DNA of 64,000 nt from JAXHMB01 sp034521755. Lineage in GTDB: Bacteria; Bacteroidota; Rhodothermia; Balneolales; Balneolaceae. The DNA lies in the NCBI GenBank assembly GCA_034521755.1, contig JAXHMB010000001.1, positions 505,921 to 569,920 on the forward strand, given 5' to 3'. Within the stretch, counting starts at the first letter, position 1, and each line of letters begins with the position of its first letter. The notes beneath the pieces were generated by a model. It was not told the origin of the DNA. It saw only the letters and a list, made by a program, of their open reading frames with translations, and did not search any database. The position numbers and the translations under genes are program-made. This document shows positions 48,027 through 57,172 of the stretch, piece after piece.

Positions 48027-49130
48027 ATGATGAATACAGAATCGCTTTCAAAAATTATAACATACAGTTTGATTTATATTTTTGTGCCATTAGTACCCAA
48101 AGTGGCAAATACACAAAATATTACGTCGATTAAGTTTAAAAATAATTCTATCATCGGAGATCATCCTTCTAAACCAATAGAATACAGTTTGGGTAGACCT
48201 TTTGATGTGTCGGTTGATAGCAGGGACAATATTTATATTGCAGATCAAGGAACCATGACCATAAAAGTATTTAATAAAAAGGTCAGTACTTACGTAGTAT
48301 TGGAAGCAGAGGGAGGGGTCCTGGAGAATTCTTATCATTTAAAGAGGTTCATATCACTGCTGATGATAAACTTTTAATAGCCGATCGGATACTACTTCGA
48401 ATTACTAAATTTGACATCAACGGAAATGTTATTGACACTTTTACATTACCACACGGCACTCAAGAGGTTGCTTACTTTAGCCAGATATTACAATTGAGCA
48501 ACAAAAAGAACCTAATCTTATACAAGGATGGAAGTCCTAAAAGTACAAATGATTTTCTTTTTCATGTCTGGGATACCGAGTTTAATGAAATTTTACAAGA
48601 GTTTGGTTCATTTAAAGAATTAAAATATAAAAATGATTTTGCCAAAGCTGTTGGTTCATTGGGGTAGGAAGTTTTGACATAATGTGCTCGAATGATATAA
48701 GTATTTGCACTGAAATATATAGAATGCCAAAATTTTTAAATTCGAAAAAACCAATCAAGGATGGGCATCTTCCAAAAAAGTAATCAAAGGGGTATAAGCA
48801 ACCTTATCCAGCAACTGCTAATGTATCCAAATAAGAAAAAGGCAATGTATCCCGAAGTAGCTAACCAAGAAGGTAAGTTTAAAGGTGAGATTCTGTATCT
48901 CAAGTGCCGGTATATTTGATCTCGAAAATGGATCTACCGTTCATTTCATTATGTCAAAAAAACAAGGTGGAGAAGATAAAGGTAAATGGAAACTGGGGAG
49001 TAGAGAGTATTTGATAAAAACTTTAACTTCAAAGGTTACTATTCTTTAAAGAAATTTAATAGAATTATAAACCCTGTCGAACCGTAATAAAGTCAAAAGA
49101 TGGGATGGACAACTTTTACATGTTGAGTCG
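48027..49130 (+). CDS. Six-bladed beta-propeller protein F1 (many frameshifts)
   Basis: Begins with a hydrophobic N-terminus (IITYSLIYIFVPL) and a well-formed blade (FDVSVDSRDNIYIADQGT). The signature R-G-R-G-P-G-E-F appears in another frame near 48315, and further blades (DDKLLIADRILLRITKFD, KNLILYKDG) are spread over three frames. The end is uncertain because of dense breaks. The protein lacks an obvious lipobox. Assigned to the family by its blades and by position. Confidence 0.6.
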
Positions 49131-49149
49131 GGAAGGGTATCCGTAGTTC

Positions 49150-49365
49150 GAAAATTTTCACTGGATATCCAACAAAAATAACCTTAGCGGGTAACTGTAT
49201 GTGCTTTTACCCTGCCTGCCGCAACAAGTGGACAAGCAGTATATGACTGTGAAAGTTACTGCAACGGAATTTGTGACTATTTATATTCCAGGGCCTTGTA
49301 TCTATGGACATTGTGAGGGAGGCACCCATCTTTGTACCGGTAAGCTCATAGAAGAACCAGAATAA
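49150..49365 (+). CDS. Secreted Cys-rich peptide F2 (frameshifted)
   Basis: A signal-like segment (VCAFTLPAATSGQA) precedes a mature part reading YDCESYCNGICDYL and, in another frame, PCIYGHCEGGTHLCTG, with TAA at 49363-49365. The start codon is not clear; a KFSLDIQQK segment near 49155 may be the N-terminus. It is a paralog of the peptide at 50.7 kb, sharing PCIY and HCEGGTHLCTG. Followed by a strong terminator hairpin and a propeller gene. Confidence 0.62.
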
Positions 49366-49378
49366 ACTATTGATACGT

Positions 49379-49416
49379 AAACCCTGCAAAGTTTTTTGTT
49401 ATGCTTTGTAGGGTTT
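49379..49416 (+). terminator. Terminator between peptide F2 and propeller F2
   Basis: AAACCCTGCAAAG and CTTTGTAGGGTTT pair over 13 positions with one G-U, and ATTTTT follows. Confidence 0.85.
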
Positions 49417-49437
49417 ATTTTTAAAACAATATTCATC

Positions 49438-50470
49438 ATGAATCAAAAAAAAATACTGCTGTTTAGTTCTGTTCTAGTTGTAATAATCATACTTTCCAGC
49501 CTAAGCATTTTTTCCACCCGAAGAGAGTATCGAGCTGAGCGACCCTCAAGAACAAATAATAAAAGCACCTGCCGAGCGTAAGTGGGTTTTAATTTCTTAG
49601 GTTCCGCAAGAAGCTGAATCCTGATATCAGCGATTCTTTAATCCGTGGAGTAACCATGAGGAAATCCAAAAAACACCTCTATATTACGGACTGACGCTGA
49701 CATGAAAATCAAGCGTTTTACTCTTAATGGTGAGTATACAGAGATTTTGGTGCCGGAAAGGGACGCGGTCCGGGAGAATTTACTGAAATTATGGTACTTT
49801 GCACTATCCAAATATGGACAGACTCTCTATGCCCTTGATTTACGAAAGAGAGCTATGTCCTTTAATACTACCACAACATGAATATCTTACCTCATTTGAT
49901 GTAAAATTTTATCCTACTGAGAATGATTGCCGGTGAAAAAATAGTTGTTTATAGTTTTGCATCTGACAGCCTCTTTAGAGTATATGATACTAACGGAAAG
50001 GTTATTAAAAAGTTCTCGGACACTTTATCAATAAGCAAGTCCAATACCCATTTTACAACCTATGGACGATCTAGTGATTACCCTGATAACAAAGGGTTTA
50101 TCATGTCGCCACAAAGAGCAAGTTATATTTTTTATTTTGACTTTGAGGGCAACAGGTTAAAAACTATCATGAATCCAGACCGCATTCCTTTTCAGAAACG
50201 TATAAAGCAAGCACCTAACACAAAGGCTCCTAATTCGAAAGTAAGTCTGTCTTAACATTTATAATGGGAGGCTTTATCAGATGTATGCTACGCACGAAAG
50301 AAAGCGCAGAAGTACCGGCTTCATTTATTGATGTATATGACTTGGAAAGCGGTGATGTTTCCTTTGAAATGCCTTTTGATCCTGGGAGATGCTCTCTGGC
50401 AAACTGCAGCTTGCTGCTGGGGTACCACACCGAAAAGGTGCAGGCCTATAATTACAATCAATCGCTATGA
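49438..50470 (+). CDS. Six-bladed beta-propeller protein F2 (many frameshifts)
   Basis: Starts MNQKKILLFSSVLVVIIILS, a membrane anchor. The signature G-R-G-P-G-E-F is found near 49765 and readable blades follow: DNKGFIMSPQRASYIFYFDFEG at 50.09-50.16 kb and SFIDVYDLESGDVSFEMPF at 50.32 kb. The end is KVQAYNYNQSL. At least four breaks. It is a tandem paralog of the next propeller, F3, whose sequence matches block by block. Confidence 0.62.
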
Positions 50471-50573
50471 GCAAGTTCTCCGAAAGTAACCTTTTATATT
50501 ACTTTTTACAGGTATTATGGTAGGATAAATTTCCCAAAACCAATACGTTATACTTAACTAAAAAAAGAACAAC

Positions 50574-50604
50574 AACTTGCATTTGTTAAAAAAAACAAAT
50601 TATA
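50574..50604 (+). promoter_or_regulatory. Conserved box upstream of peptide F3
   Basis: AACTTGC, TTTG, a run of A and ACAAATTATA are shared with 54929-54960 before peptide E. The spacing to the ATG is about 90 bases in both. Likely a common promoter or operator. Confidence 0.5.
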
Positions 50605-50690
50605 GAAGTGTACAGTAGGATTGAATTTACTGTATATAAAGTGTGATTATAAAATTAATTAATCTAATTTAAAATTCAGGGAGAACGATT

Positions 50691-50898
50691 ATGAAAAAAC
50701 TAAAGCTCTCACGAGGCTCATTTATTAGCCATAGGTGCTTTAACCCTGCCTACTGCATAATGGACAAATAATACCGAATGAATGTGATAGTTTTTGCGAT
50801 GAACTGTCCAACCTCCTAGCCATGAACCTTGTATATATACACATTGTGAAGGTGGTACACACTTATGCACAGGAATGTTACAACCAGAACCAACCTAA
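50691..50898 (+). CDS. Secreted Cys-rich peptide F3 (frameshifted)
   Basis: ATG at 50691 (RBS GGGAG) starts KKLKLSRGS, and the signal peptide continues in a neighbouring frame as LLAIGALTLPTA. The mature part reads CDSFCDELSN and, in a further frame, PCIY and HCEGGTHLCTGM, ending EPT. Clear paralog of peptide F2 in signal, spacing and C-terminal motif, with about six cysteines. Followed by a terminator hairpin. Confidence 0.62.
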
Positions 50899-50919
50899 TC
50901 TAGTTTCACAATAAAATCT

Positions 50920-50954
50920 TTCCCTGTGAAGCTTTTATCCGGCTTTACAGGGAA
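50920..50954 (+). terminator. Terminator between peptide F3 and propeller F3
   Basis: TTCCCTGT and ACAGGGAA with additional inner pairing (GAAGC/GGCTTT), then TTTTC. Confidence 0.82.
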
Positions 50955-50975
50955 TTTTCAATAAAACTATATATC

Positions 50976-52020
50976 ATGATGAAGATACATACTGTTTATT
51001 TGTTCTGTTTATTTATTGTTATTTATTGCAGGCTGTTGTGCTGTTATAGTCAAGAAAATACAAATATACGTGTAATGTGCAAATTGAATAATAGAAGCAC
51101 CCACCCAACGCACTTGGGTAAAAGGTTTTTGGGGTCGAAAAAAAAGCTTTGCATTCTGATATCAGCAATTCTCTGTATAGGGGAATGGCCGTAAAAAAGT
51201 CAAAAATCTTATATATTAGTGATTTAGGGGATATGCGTATCAAACGCTTTAATTTTAACGGTGAATACATAGACAGTTTCAAGTGCCGGAAAAGGACGCA
51301 GACGGAGAATTTTCACTGATCATGGGTCTTGCTATATCAGAAAATGGGAAATTGCTTATGCCCTGATTTGGGAAAGGGGTATCATGTATTTTCAGGGAAT
51401 TGTTACTACAACAGAGTATATATAACATCATTTGATATCAAATATACACCTAATCAAAGTATAATCCCGTAATAACATTCGTTGTCGTCGTTTTAGGCTC
51501 CCGATAGCCTTTTCAAAATTTACAATATTTAAGGAAGGAAAAATGATACGTGGAATTTGGAAAAAGTAGGTTCTGAAAACCAAATACAAATCCCCTGACT
51601 TCATATGGAAGTATAGACTGCCAAATAATAATGGATTTATGGCTCCACAAAAAGCAAGTTATATTTTTAGCATGACTTTGAGGGAATCGGTTGACATCAA
51701 AACTCCAACCGCATTATTCAGTTTTCTAAGAAAAGCATTACCGAAGGGCCTACTACAAAGCCACCGGTACCCAAAATAAGTGCAACTGCCCTTCATGTAT
51801 ATAATGGAAAACTTTATCAAAGCATGCTTCGTATGAAAGCAGATGTTGATGTACCCCCATCTTTCACCGATGTTTATGATTTGAGAAAGCAGTACAATAT
51901 CATTCTTTTGAGATGCCCCAGTTATCCGATGCTCTAATCATGACACAAGAACTAATATTACTACTAAATCAGAAACAGAACAAGTTCATGCATACCAATA
52001 TAATCAGCAGCTAAGCCTAT
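50976..52020 (+). CDS. Six-bladed beta-propeller protein F3 (many frameshifts)
   Basis: A signal peptide with possible lipobox (LFCLFIVIYCRLLCC) opens the gene. Readable blades: YISDLGDMRIKRFNFNGEYID near 51.22 kb and KASYIF near 51.65 kb, with PASFTDVYDL-like sequence near 51.87 kb and AYQYNQQLS at the end. The GPGEF signature is blurred to DGEFSL. Tandem paralog of F2. The reading frame is broken at least six times. Confidence 0.58.
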
Positions 52021-52218
52021 CAAAAGTAAACTTTCATATTATTTCAGGGCTTTTCTGCCAGTATGTACTGGCCACAATATTTACTTAGCCATTGTTGGCA
52101 AAAGATAAAGGGAGGAAACGGTAGCACTATTTTCAATTTTTTTCTATAAAAAGCAGCATTTGACCTATATATATTTTCTAAAATACAATTGTCATTATAA
52201 TTAAATCAAGGAGCTATT

Positions 52219-52467
52219 ATGAAAAATCATATCTTAAACCTTATTCTTGTCTTAGTAATTGCCATAGGAGCCGTGTACCTGATGCAACCAGTAAGTGTAC
52301 AGGCACAATCTGGAGGCTGTAGCACAGAACCAGGAGAGAATGATTAATGTGATAAATGTTTGGAGAGTAATTGTAGTACAGGAACAGATTCTGATTGTGG
52401 ATTGCTGCAGAAAGTAGGATCGGATGAATATGTGATGTGTACAAAAGATCCTGAAATACCTCAATGA
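52219..52467 (+). CDS. Secreted Cys-rich peptide D (in-frame TAA)
   Basis: ATG at 52219 with RBS AAGGAG. The signal peptide is ILVLVIAIGAVYLM with a site near VQAQS. The frame has TAA at codon 37 (after PGEND) but goes on in the same frame as CDKCLESNCSTGTDSDC and MCTKDPEIPQ to TGA at 52467, so 82 residues would result from one changed base. Six or seven cysteines in the mature part. Gene order (peptide, propeller, DsbA-like) is that of modules A and B on the other strand. Confidence 0.65.
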
Positions 52468-52586
52468 GCTACCTGCTTTTTCTTTGTAATTGTACCTGAC
52501 ATTCATCAAATACCTCAATCAACTCACGCTTAAAACATTTCATGGTTAAAACTTTGAGGTGAAACCATAAATTTAAACCTGTTTAT

Positions 52587-53604
52587 ATGAAAAAGCGATT
52601 TTCAAGCATATCTGTTATTTTGTGTCTTTATTCTTTTGTTCCTGCTCGGGAACAGAAATGGAGGAATATAAGATTTTCACCGCGAAGAAACCCCAAGCCG
52701 TGACCGAACGAACTGTATCAACTCTTAGAGCGGTGGATAGTTTAAATATAACAAAAACATTCAATGGGCTGTCTTTTTCTGAAATGGTACTCAATAAGGT
52801 TTCAATTTTTGCCAAAGTTGGAGATCAAATAGTAAAGATAGACAAACAGGACTTAAGCGAGAAACTTACGTTTACCCTACCCGAAGGCAAGGGGCCTGGT
52901 GAGGTTATCAATTTTAACATTGCAAGACTTGAGGCCAGCGAAGAAGTGGATAGCGACGTATGAACTGGGAATGCCAAGAAAACGGTACTATATGATTTTA
53001 AACGGAAATTTTCATGTATGAATTTTTGAATGGTGGATATCAGGTACGTGATATGGCTATGACGGATGATCGGACCTATTTCTATGAAGTAATGCCGGGC
53101 TTAGAGTACCTGTTTTATGAAGTGGAGCGTACAGAAGGCACAAGCGTGGTTCGTCGCAAGTTCCAAGACCAGTCGAACGATATGAACATATTAGCCTACG
53201 GCGGTAGTATAACAGTACATAATCAATCACTCTATTTCGGGGGATCTTCTGAACCGTTGATTCGGCGGTATGATCTCTCGAGTGAGGAGGTTGAGCTAGT
53301 ATTTTCAAGGGCAGTTATTGATGCCCTGTGAAGCGAAAAGCGAACTGACCGTAAGCCTGAGGGTGTCTCAGGTGGGGGCGGTATGTGGCGCTATACTGAT
53401 GATGCCCAATATGCCTCAAAAGATATTGCTGTAGATGACAACTTTCTGTATTCGATTCGCCATCATAATGGTAACAAGGGATATAAATATTTAGATATTT
53501 ATGCTATTGAAGACGGTCGCTGACTTTCAAGTAGTTTTGCCATGCATAACTACCCAGAAGAAATTTTCATAGATGAGCATTATACCTACACCATCAAGAA
53601 TTAA
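52587..53604 (+). CDS. Six-bladed beta-propeller lipoprotein D (frameshifted)
   Basis: ATG at 52587; a shift near 52620 restores the lipobox (FFCSC) and the long second part to 52963 with LPEGKGPGEVINF. The third part (53014-53331) has AYGGSITVHNQSLYFGGSSEP, and the end (LYSIRHHNGNKGYKYLDIYAIEDG) runs to a TAA at 53602-53604. About 340 residues. Nearest relative in the window is propeller B. Followed by a truncated DsbA-like gene. Confidence 0.68.
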
Positions 53605-53683
53605 AGGGGGGCGATCCAATAAATACATACCTGATGAAGTACGAAAAACCTGTAATAAATTTTTAAATCAGGGTAGAAATAAC

Positions 53684-53860
53684 ATGGATAAAGCAAACTT
53701 GCCTACATATATTTTAGCTGGTTGTGCCGTGGTAGTTGTGGGTTTGCTAATCAGAAAAGAATTTTTTTCAGATCGGAAGCACGCGATCCCGGAGCCTATA
53801 AGATATGTTAGTAGAATTGATACATTGGATTTGGGTGGTATTCTGCATCCTGACGCCAAA
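53684..53860 (+). pseudogene. Truncated DsbA-like gene, module D
   Basis: ATG at 53684 opens a membrane-anchored N-terminus (ILAGCAVVVVGLLIRKEFF) like those of the DsbA-like proteins of modules A and B. It runs to about SRIDTLDLGGILHPDA, then breaks into unrelated sequence before the CPYC active site. So the catalytic domain is gone. The break coincides with the start of the polA-duplication region. Confidence 0.65.
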
Positions 53861-53869
53861 TACAGATTC

Positions 53870-54050
53870 AGGCAGCAGTCTCCTTATTGGCCTTCCCTTC
53901 AGCAACTAGCACTAACACCTCCCCCTCTCGTTTGCTTAGCTTTAATAAGGCCTCTGCATAACCATTGATTGATTGGCGTTTACCTTGAATGAGTTTTTTT
54001 CTCCATGCATAGCTTATCTCATTAGTTACCCTTGACTGTTGACAAATAGA
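53870..54050 (-). pseudogene. Fragment resembling a LuxR-type HTH protein
   Basis: On the minus strand about 55 codons read NGYAEALLKLSKREGEVLVL and then VAEGKANKETAA before TGA, close to the LuxR consensus around the LTxREREVL and GxSNKEIA positions. No upstream receiver domain or start is visible and the frame is short. It is a remnant between the truncated DsbA-like gene and the polA fragment. Confidence 0.4.
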
Positions 54051-54164
54051 GCCAAGAAGAATGGTAGTGTTACAAAATTTTATATAAATACGTGTTTATT
54101 ACTACGCTTTTTAATATATATATTAAAATCTATATGCAATTCACTAAATACCGTTTTTACTACT

Positions 54165-54831
54165 TCAATGTGCTTCCAGCCAGTGGTCAGCCAGGCCCAT
54201 ATCCAGCTTCTACAGGGTACGGATAATTCAAAAGCCGTTTCCATAAGCTCTTTGAGCTTTGAGGGTACAGTATCCTGTTCAGCTTCCGGAACCTCAAAGA
54301 TGAGTTCATCATGCACCTGCAGCAGCATTCGGTCTGCAGATTATGTTTTTCAAGATACTCTTGTAATATCTGATCATAGCCAGCTTGATGATATCGGCTG
54401 CCGTACCCTGTATGGGCATATTGATCGCTGTCCGCTCGGCAAAGGAACGCACGTTCCAATTCCCTGAATTAATCTCCGGGATATAACGCCTACGCCCCAT
54501 CAGTGTTTTCACATAGCCGTATTCTTTGGCAAACTGTTTGGTCTTGTTGATGTATTTGAGAATGCCCGGAAGCGCTCGAAAATACTGGTCAATCATTTCC
54601 TTTACCTTCCTCATTGCTGATACCCAGTCGTTAAGCCAGTCCATAGGCACTCACGCCATAGGGAATACCAAAATTTACTTCCTTTGCCTTACGGCGATGA
54701 TCGGGAGTTGACATCGTCCAGCGAATCCAGATCATAAATTTCTTTGGCCGTTCTGGAGTGGATATCTTCATCATTATGAAAAGCTTCAGACATATTTTCA
54801 TCCTCAGCAATAGAAGCAATCACCCGCAATT
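54165..54831 (-). pseudogene. Duplicated 3' fragment of polA
   Basis: About 667 bases match the 3' end of polA at 57173-57850, including the stop region (LADHWLEAH), MLLQVHDELIFEVPE, and the catalytic INMPIQGTAADIIKLAM segment. The match ends sharply at 54831. The rest of polA is missing here, so it cannot encode a working polymerase. Confidence 0.85.
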
Positions 54832-54928
54832 GTTATTGGTCATAATTTGCAGCTGACTATCTATGGGTTACTGGGTGTCTATGAAAATGTAGCAAGTTTA
54901 CCAGCTCCTCCAATTGGCTTCATATTTT

Positions 54929-54960
54929 AACTTGCTTTTGCAAAAAAAAAACAAATTATA
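54929..54960 (+). promoter_or_regulatory. Conserved box upstream of peptide E
   Basis: Matches 50574-50604 upstream of peptide F3 (AACTTGC, TTTG, A-run, ACAAATTATA), at a similar distance from the start codon. Confidence 0.5.
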
Positions 54961-55021
54961 CTAATGAACTTTTACATGTCCAGTTATTGATTCATTAAAT
55001 TTAAAATAAAGGAGAATTCTT

Positions 55022-55332
55022 ATGAAAAATAAAGTTTCTATTAAAAATAAGTGCACTAATTTTTTTGGGTTTAGCCATAAGGTTCATAAGCGGACAGAAA
55101 AACCCTGCTAAAGCTCAAGCATTCCCTATATGTGCAGAGAATGTTTGTGGAAATCAAAATTCGTTACGAAGTAGCGTTTGGACAACTCATTTGCAATAGC
55201 ATTTGTGAATATCAGGATGTTGATTTAAGCTGTACTAATAGTTATGGATATTTTAATGTAAGCTGTGCAAATAGTGCTTGCTTTCCACAAAAAAGAGTAA
55301 TTAAGGGAACAAGAAACAAGATAAAGTTTTAA
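55022..55332 (+). CDS. Secreted Cys-rich peptide E (frameshifted)
   Basis: ATG at 55022 (RBS AAGGAG) opens KNKVSIK, then the signal segment ALIFLGLAIRFISG appears in the next frame. The mature part starts AFPICAENVCGNQNS and, after a further shift, goes on ICNSICEYQDVDLSCTNSYG and SCANSACFPQ to a stop at 55330-55332. About nine cysteines. The lipoprotein start follows after 14 bases with no hairpin between, unlike the other pairs. Confidence 0.62.
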
Positions 55333-55346
55333 AACAGAGATAATTC

Positions 55347-56550
55347 ATGAAAAAGCTATACCCAATTGCATGTTTAGTTCTTTTTCTCAGCACTTCTTGC
55401 ACCACAAAAGAAAATGGGCGTATAGTTAATTTACTCATAGAAGATAAACTACCTAAAATTACTAATAGTTTAAATAAAGTTCGCACTGCCAAATAGTGTA
55501 AAAAAAACAAACTACAATTTTGACTCTTTGAACTTGGTGTCAAAAATAAAACATCAGGAAAAATTTTTTAATTCCTGCAATTTTTGATGCAATAAAAATA
55601 GATAAAAAGAAGGGTAATAGTTATTTTATCGGTTTAAATAAAACAGAACTATATGTATTTGATAAAACGGGTAATTTTTCTTACAAAATTGGGAAAAGAA
55701 GGCAGGGGCCCGTGATTTCCGAAGTAATTGATTTCGATATTTCCGGGTAATATATGTCGGTTTTAGACAAAAACGAGATCGATATTTATAAATTTAAATC
55801 TGGGAAATTTAAATATGAAAGGTCAATTATCCACAAATTATCTTTTGAAAATGATATTTGCATCCTTGGCAACAATATTTTTGTGGCTGGCAATGTCATA
55901 AATAATGATAATTTCAAACTTAATTTCAATGATTCTACTGCTAGCGGGAATAAAGAACTGGATAAAGAGAATTTCATATCTGGCTTACCTATTCATAAAT
56001 ACAGCTTGATGAGGGGATACTCGATTAAGTCTTTTGGCAGAATTCTCATATGAATCTTCTTTAAAATGGCTCATTTCAAAGTATTCTATCTAAATCATTG
56101 AATGTGCTGAGAACACAGGGGTAGTAACTAGTATAAATTCAAACTTTGGATATTTAAACGGGTATGATACAGAAGGCACGTACAAATGGTCTTCAGCTAT
56201 AAAAAACTACGAAGTTTTCTATAAAGAAATTGAAAAACCGATCCCATCTTTAGGTGTAGATGATGAAAAGAGTTCTACCTATAGCAGTGTAAGATCTTTT
56301 ACTATGATAAATGATAATTATTCACTATTTCAGATTAATCCGACAGTTAGAAATCTTCAAGAAGTATCAATAAATGCTATTAGAAAATATTTTAATGGAA
56401 AAACCTTACCCAAGAATGTTCTAATCAATAATTCAACAGGTAGCTTAAAATTAGTAAATCGTAATTGACATCATAAAAGACAATAATGAAAATATCTCCT
56501 TGTTGCTGTTAATAATCACAAAAATGTACACCAGCGGACTAAGCTATTTC
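55347..56550 (+). CDS. Six-bladed beta-propeller lipoprotein E (many frameshifts)
   Basis: ATG at 55347; lipobox LFLSTSC. Readable blades: FIGLNKTELYVFDKTGNF with signature KIGKEGRGP near 55.7 kb, VLDKNEIDIYKFKSGKFKYE, ICILGNNIFVAGN, and a C-terminal part SSVRSFTMINDNYSLFQINP to about NENISLL. Broken at least five times. AT-rich compared with the housekeeping genes nearby, in line with transfer. Confidence 0.62.
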
Positions 56551-56554
56551 TTAT

Positions 56555-57075
56555 ATGAAAGATAAAAAACTAGCTTTCATTATATATAGTGCCGTATTAA
56601 TTAGTTTCTTTGGCAAGATCTTTAGATCTAAGTTTCTTTTCCTAAGAAAACAAGAAGAAAAATGACACCAAACATCAACAGTATGAAAAAGAAATTCTTT
56701 CCATTTATATAGGTTGTTCGACTTGTCCCGGTGCAAATGCTAAAAAATTACCAGAGCTAATTAAGAATATAAATGATACTTTGCGAAGTAGAGGTAGATC
56801 GAGAGATCATAAGCTAATAAAGTGGGGGTTTCAAAAGACTACAATGTAAAGCAGGCACTGAATATTTAAATAAATTTGGCGACTTTAATGAAATATCGAT
56901 AGGAAGAAATTGGAGCAACATCACAATTCAACACTATATTTGGGAGAGAAAAATTTCCCGCCCTGCAGTTCCGCAATTGATGATATTAACCAGGAACTAT
57001 GAAAAGATCAAAGAAAGGAATATTTATTATAAAAAGATTACAGAAAATGAAGTTATTACTTTAATTGGGGTGTAG
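56555..57075 (+). CDS. Thioredoxin-fold protein with CSTC motif, module E (frameshifted)
   Basis: A short hydrophobic N-terminus (LAFIIYSAVLISFF) precedes a thioredoxin-like body with the motif GCSTCPGA near 56.72 kb, in another frame, and a C-terminal part (EYLNKFGDFNEISIGRNW, then RPAVPQLMILTRNYE) ending at a TAG at 57073-57075. It matches the secreted thioredoxin-fold protein at 3.4-3.9 kb in its second half (VPAVPQVIVFERS). Probably the disulfide partner of peptide E. Confidence 0.65.
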
Positions 57076-57172
57076 AGATGCTGAAATTTTTATCAAAATT
57101 TGTCCAATTTTTCGATTCAGGATTAATTATTTAATACATGGATCAAATCTAACGGCTTCAAGAACCACTCTA

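Noticed and set aside
53870..54050. A complete LuxR-type regulator controlling the plus-strand peptides
   Set aside because: Only part of one HTH can be read, without a start or second domain, and it ends in a stop before the recognition helix is complete.
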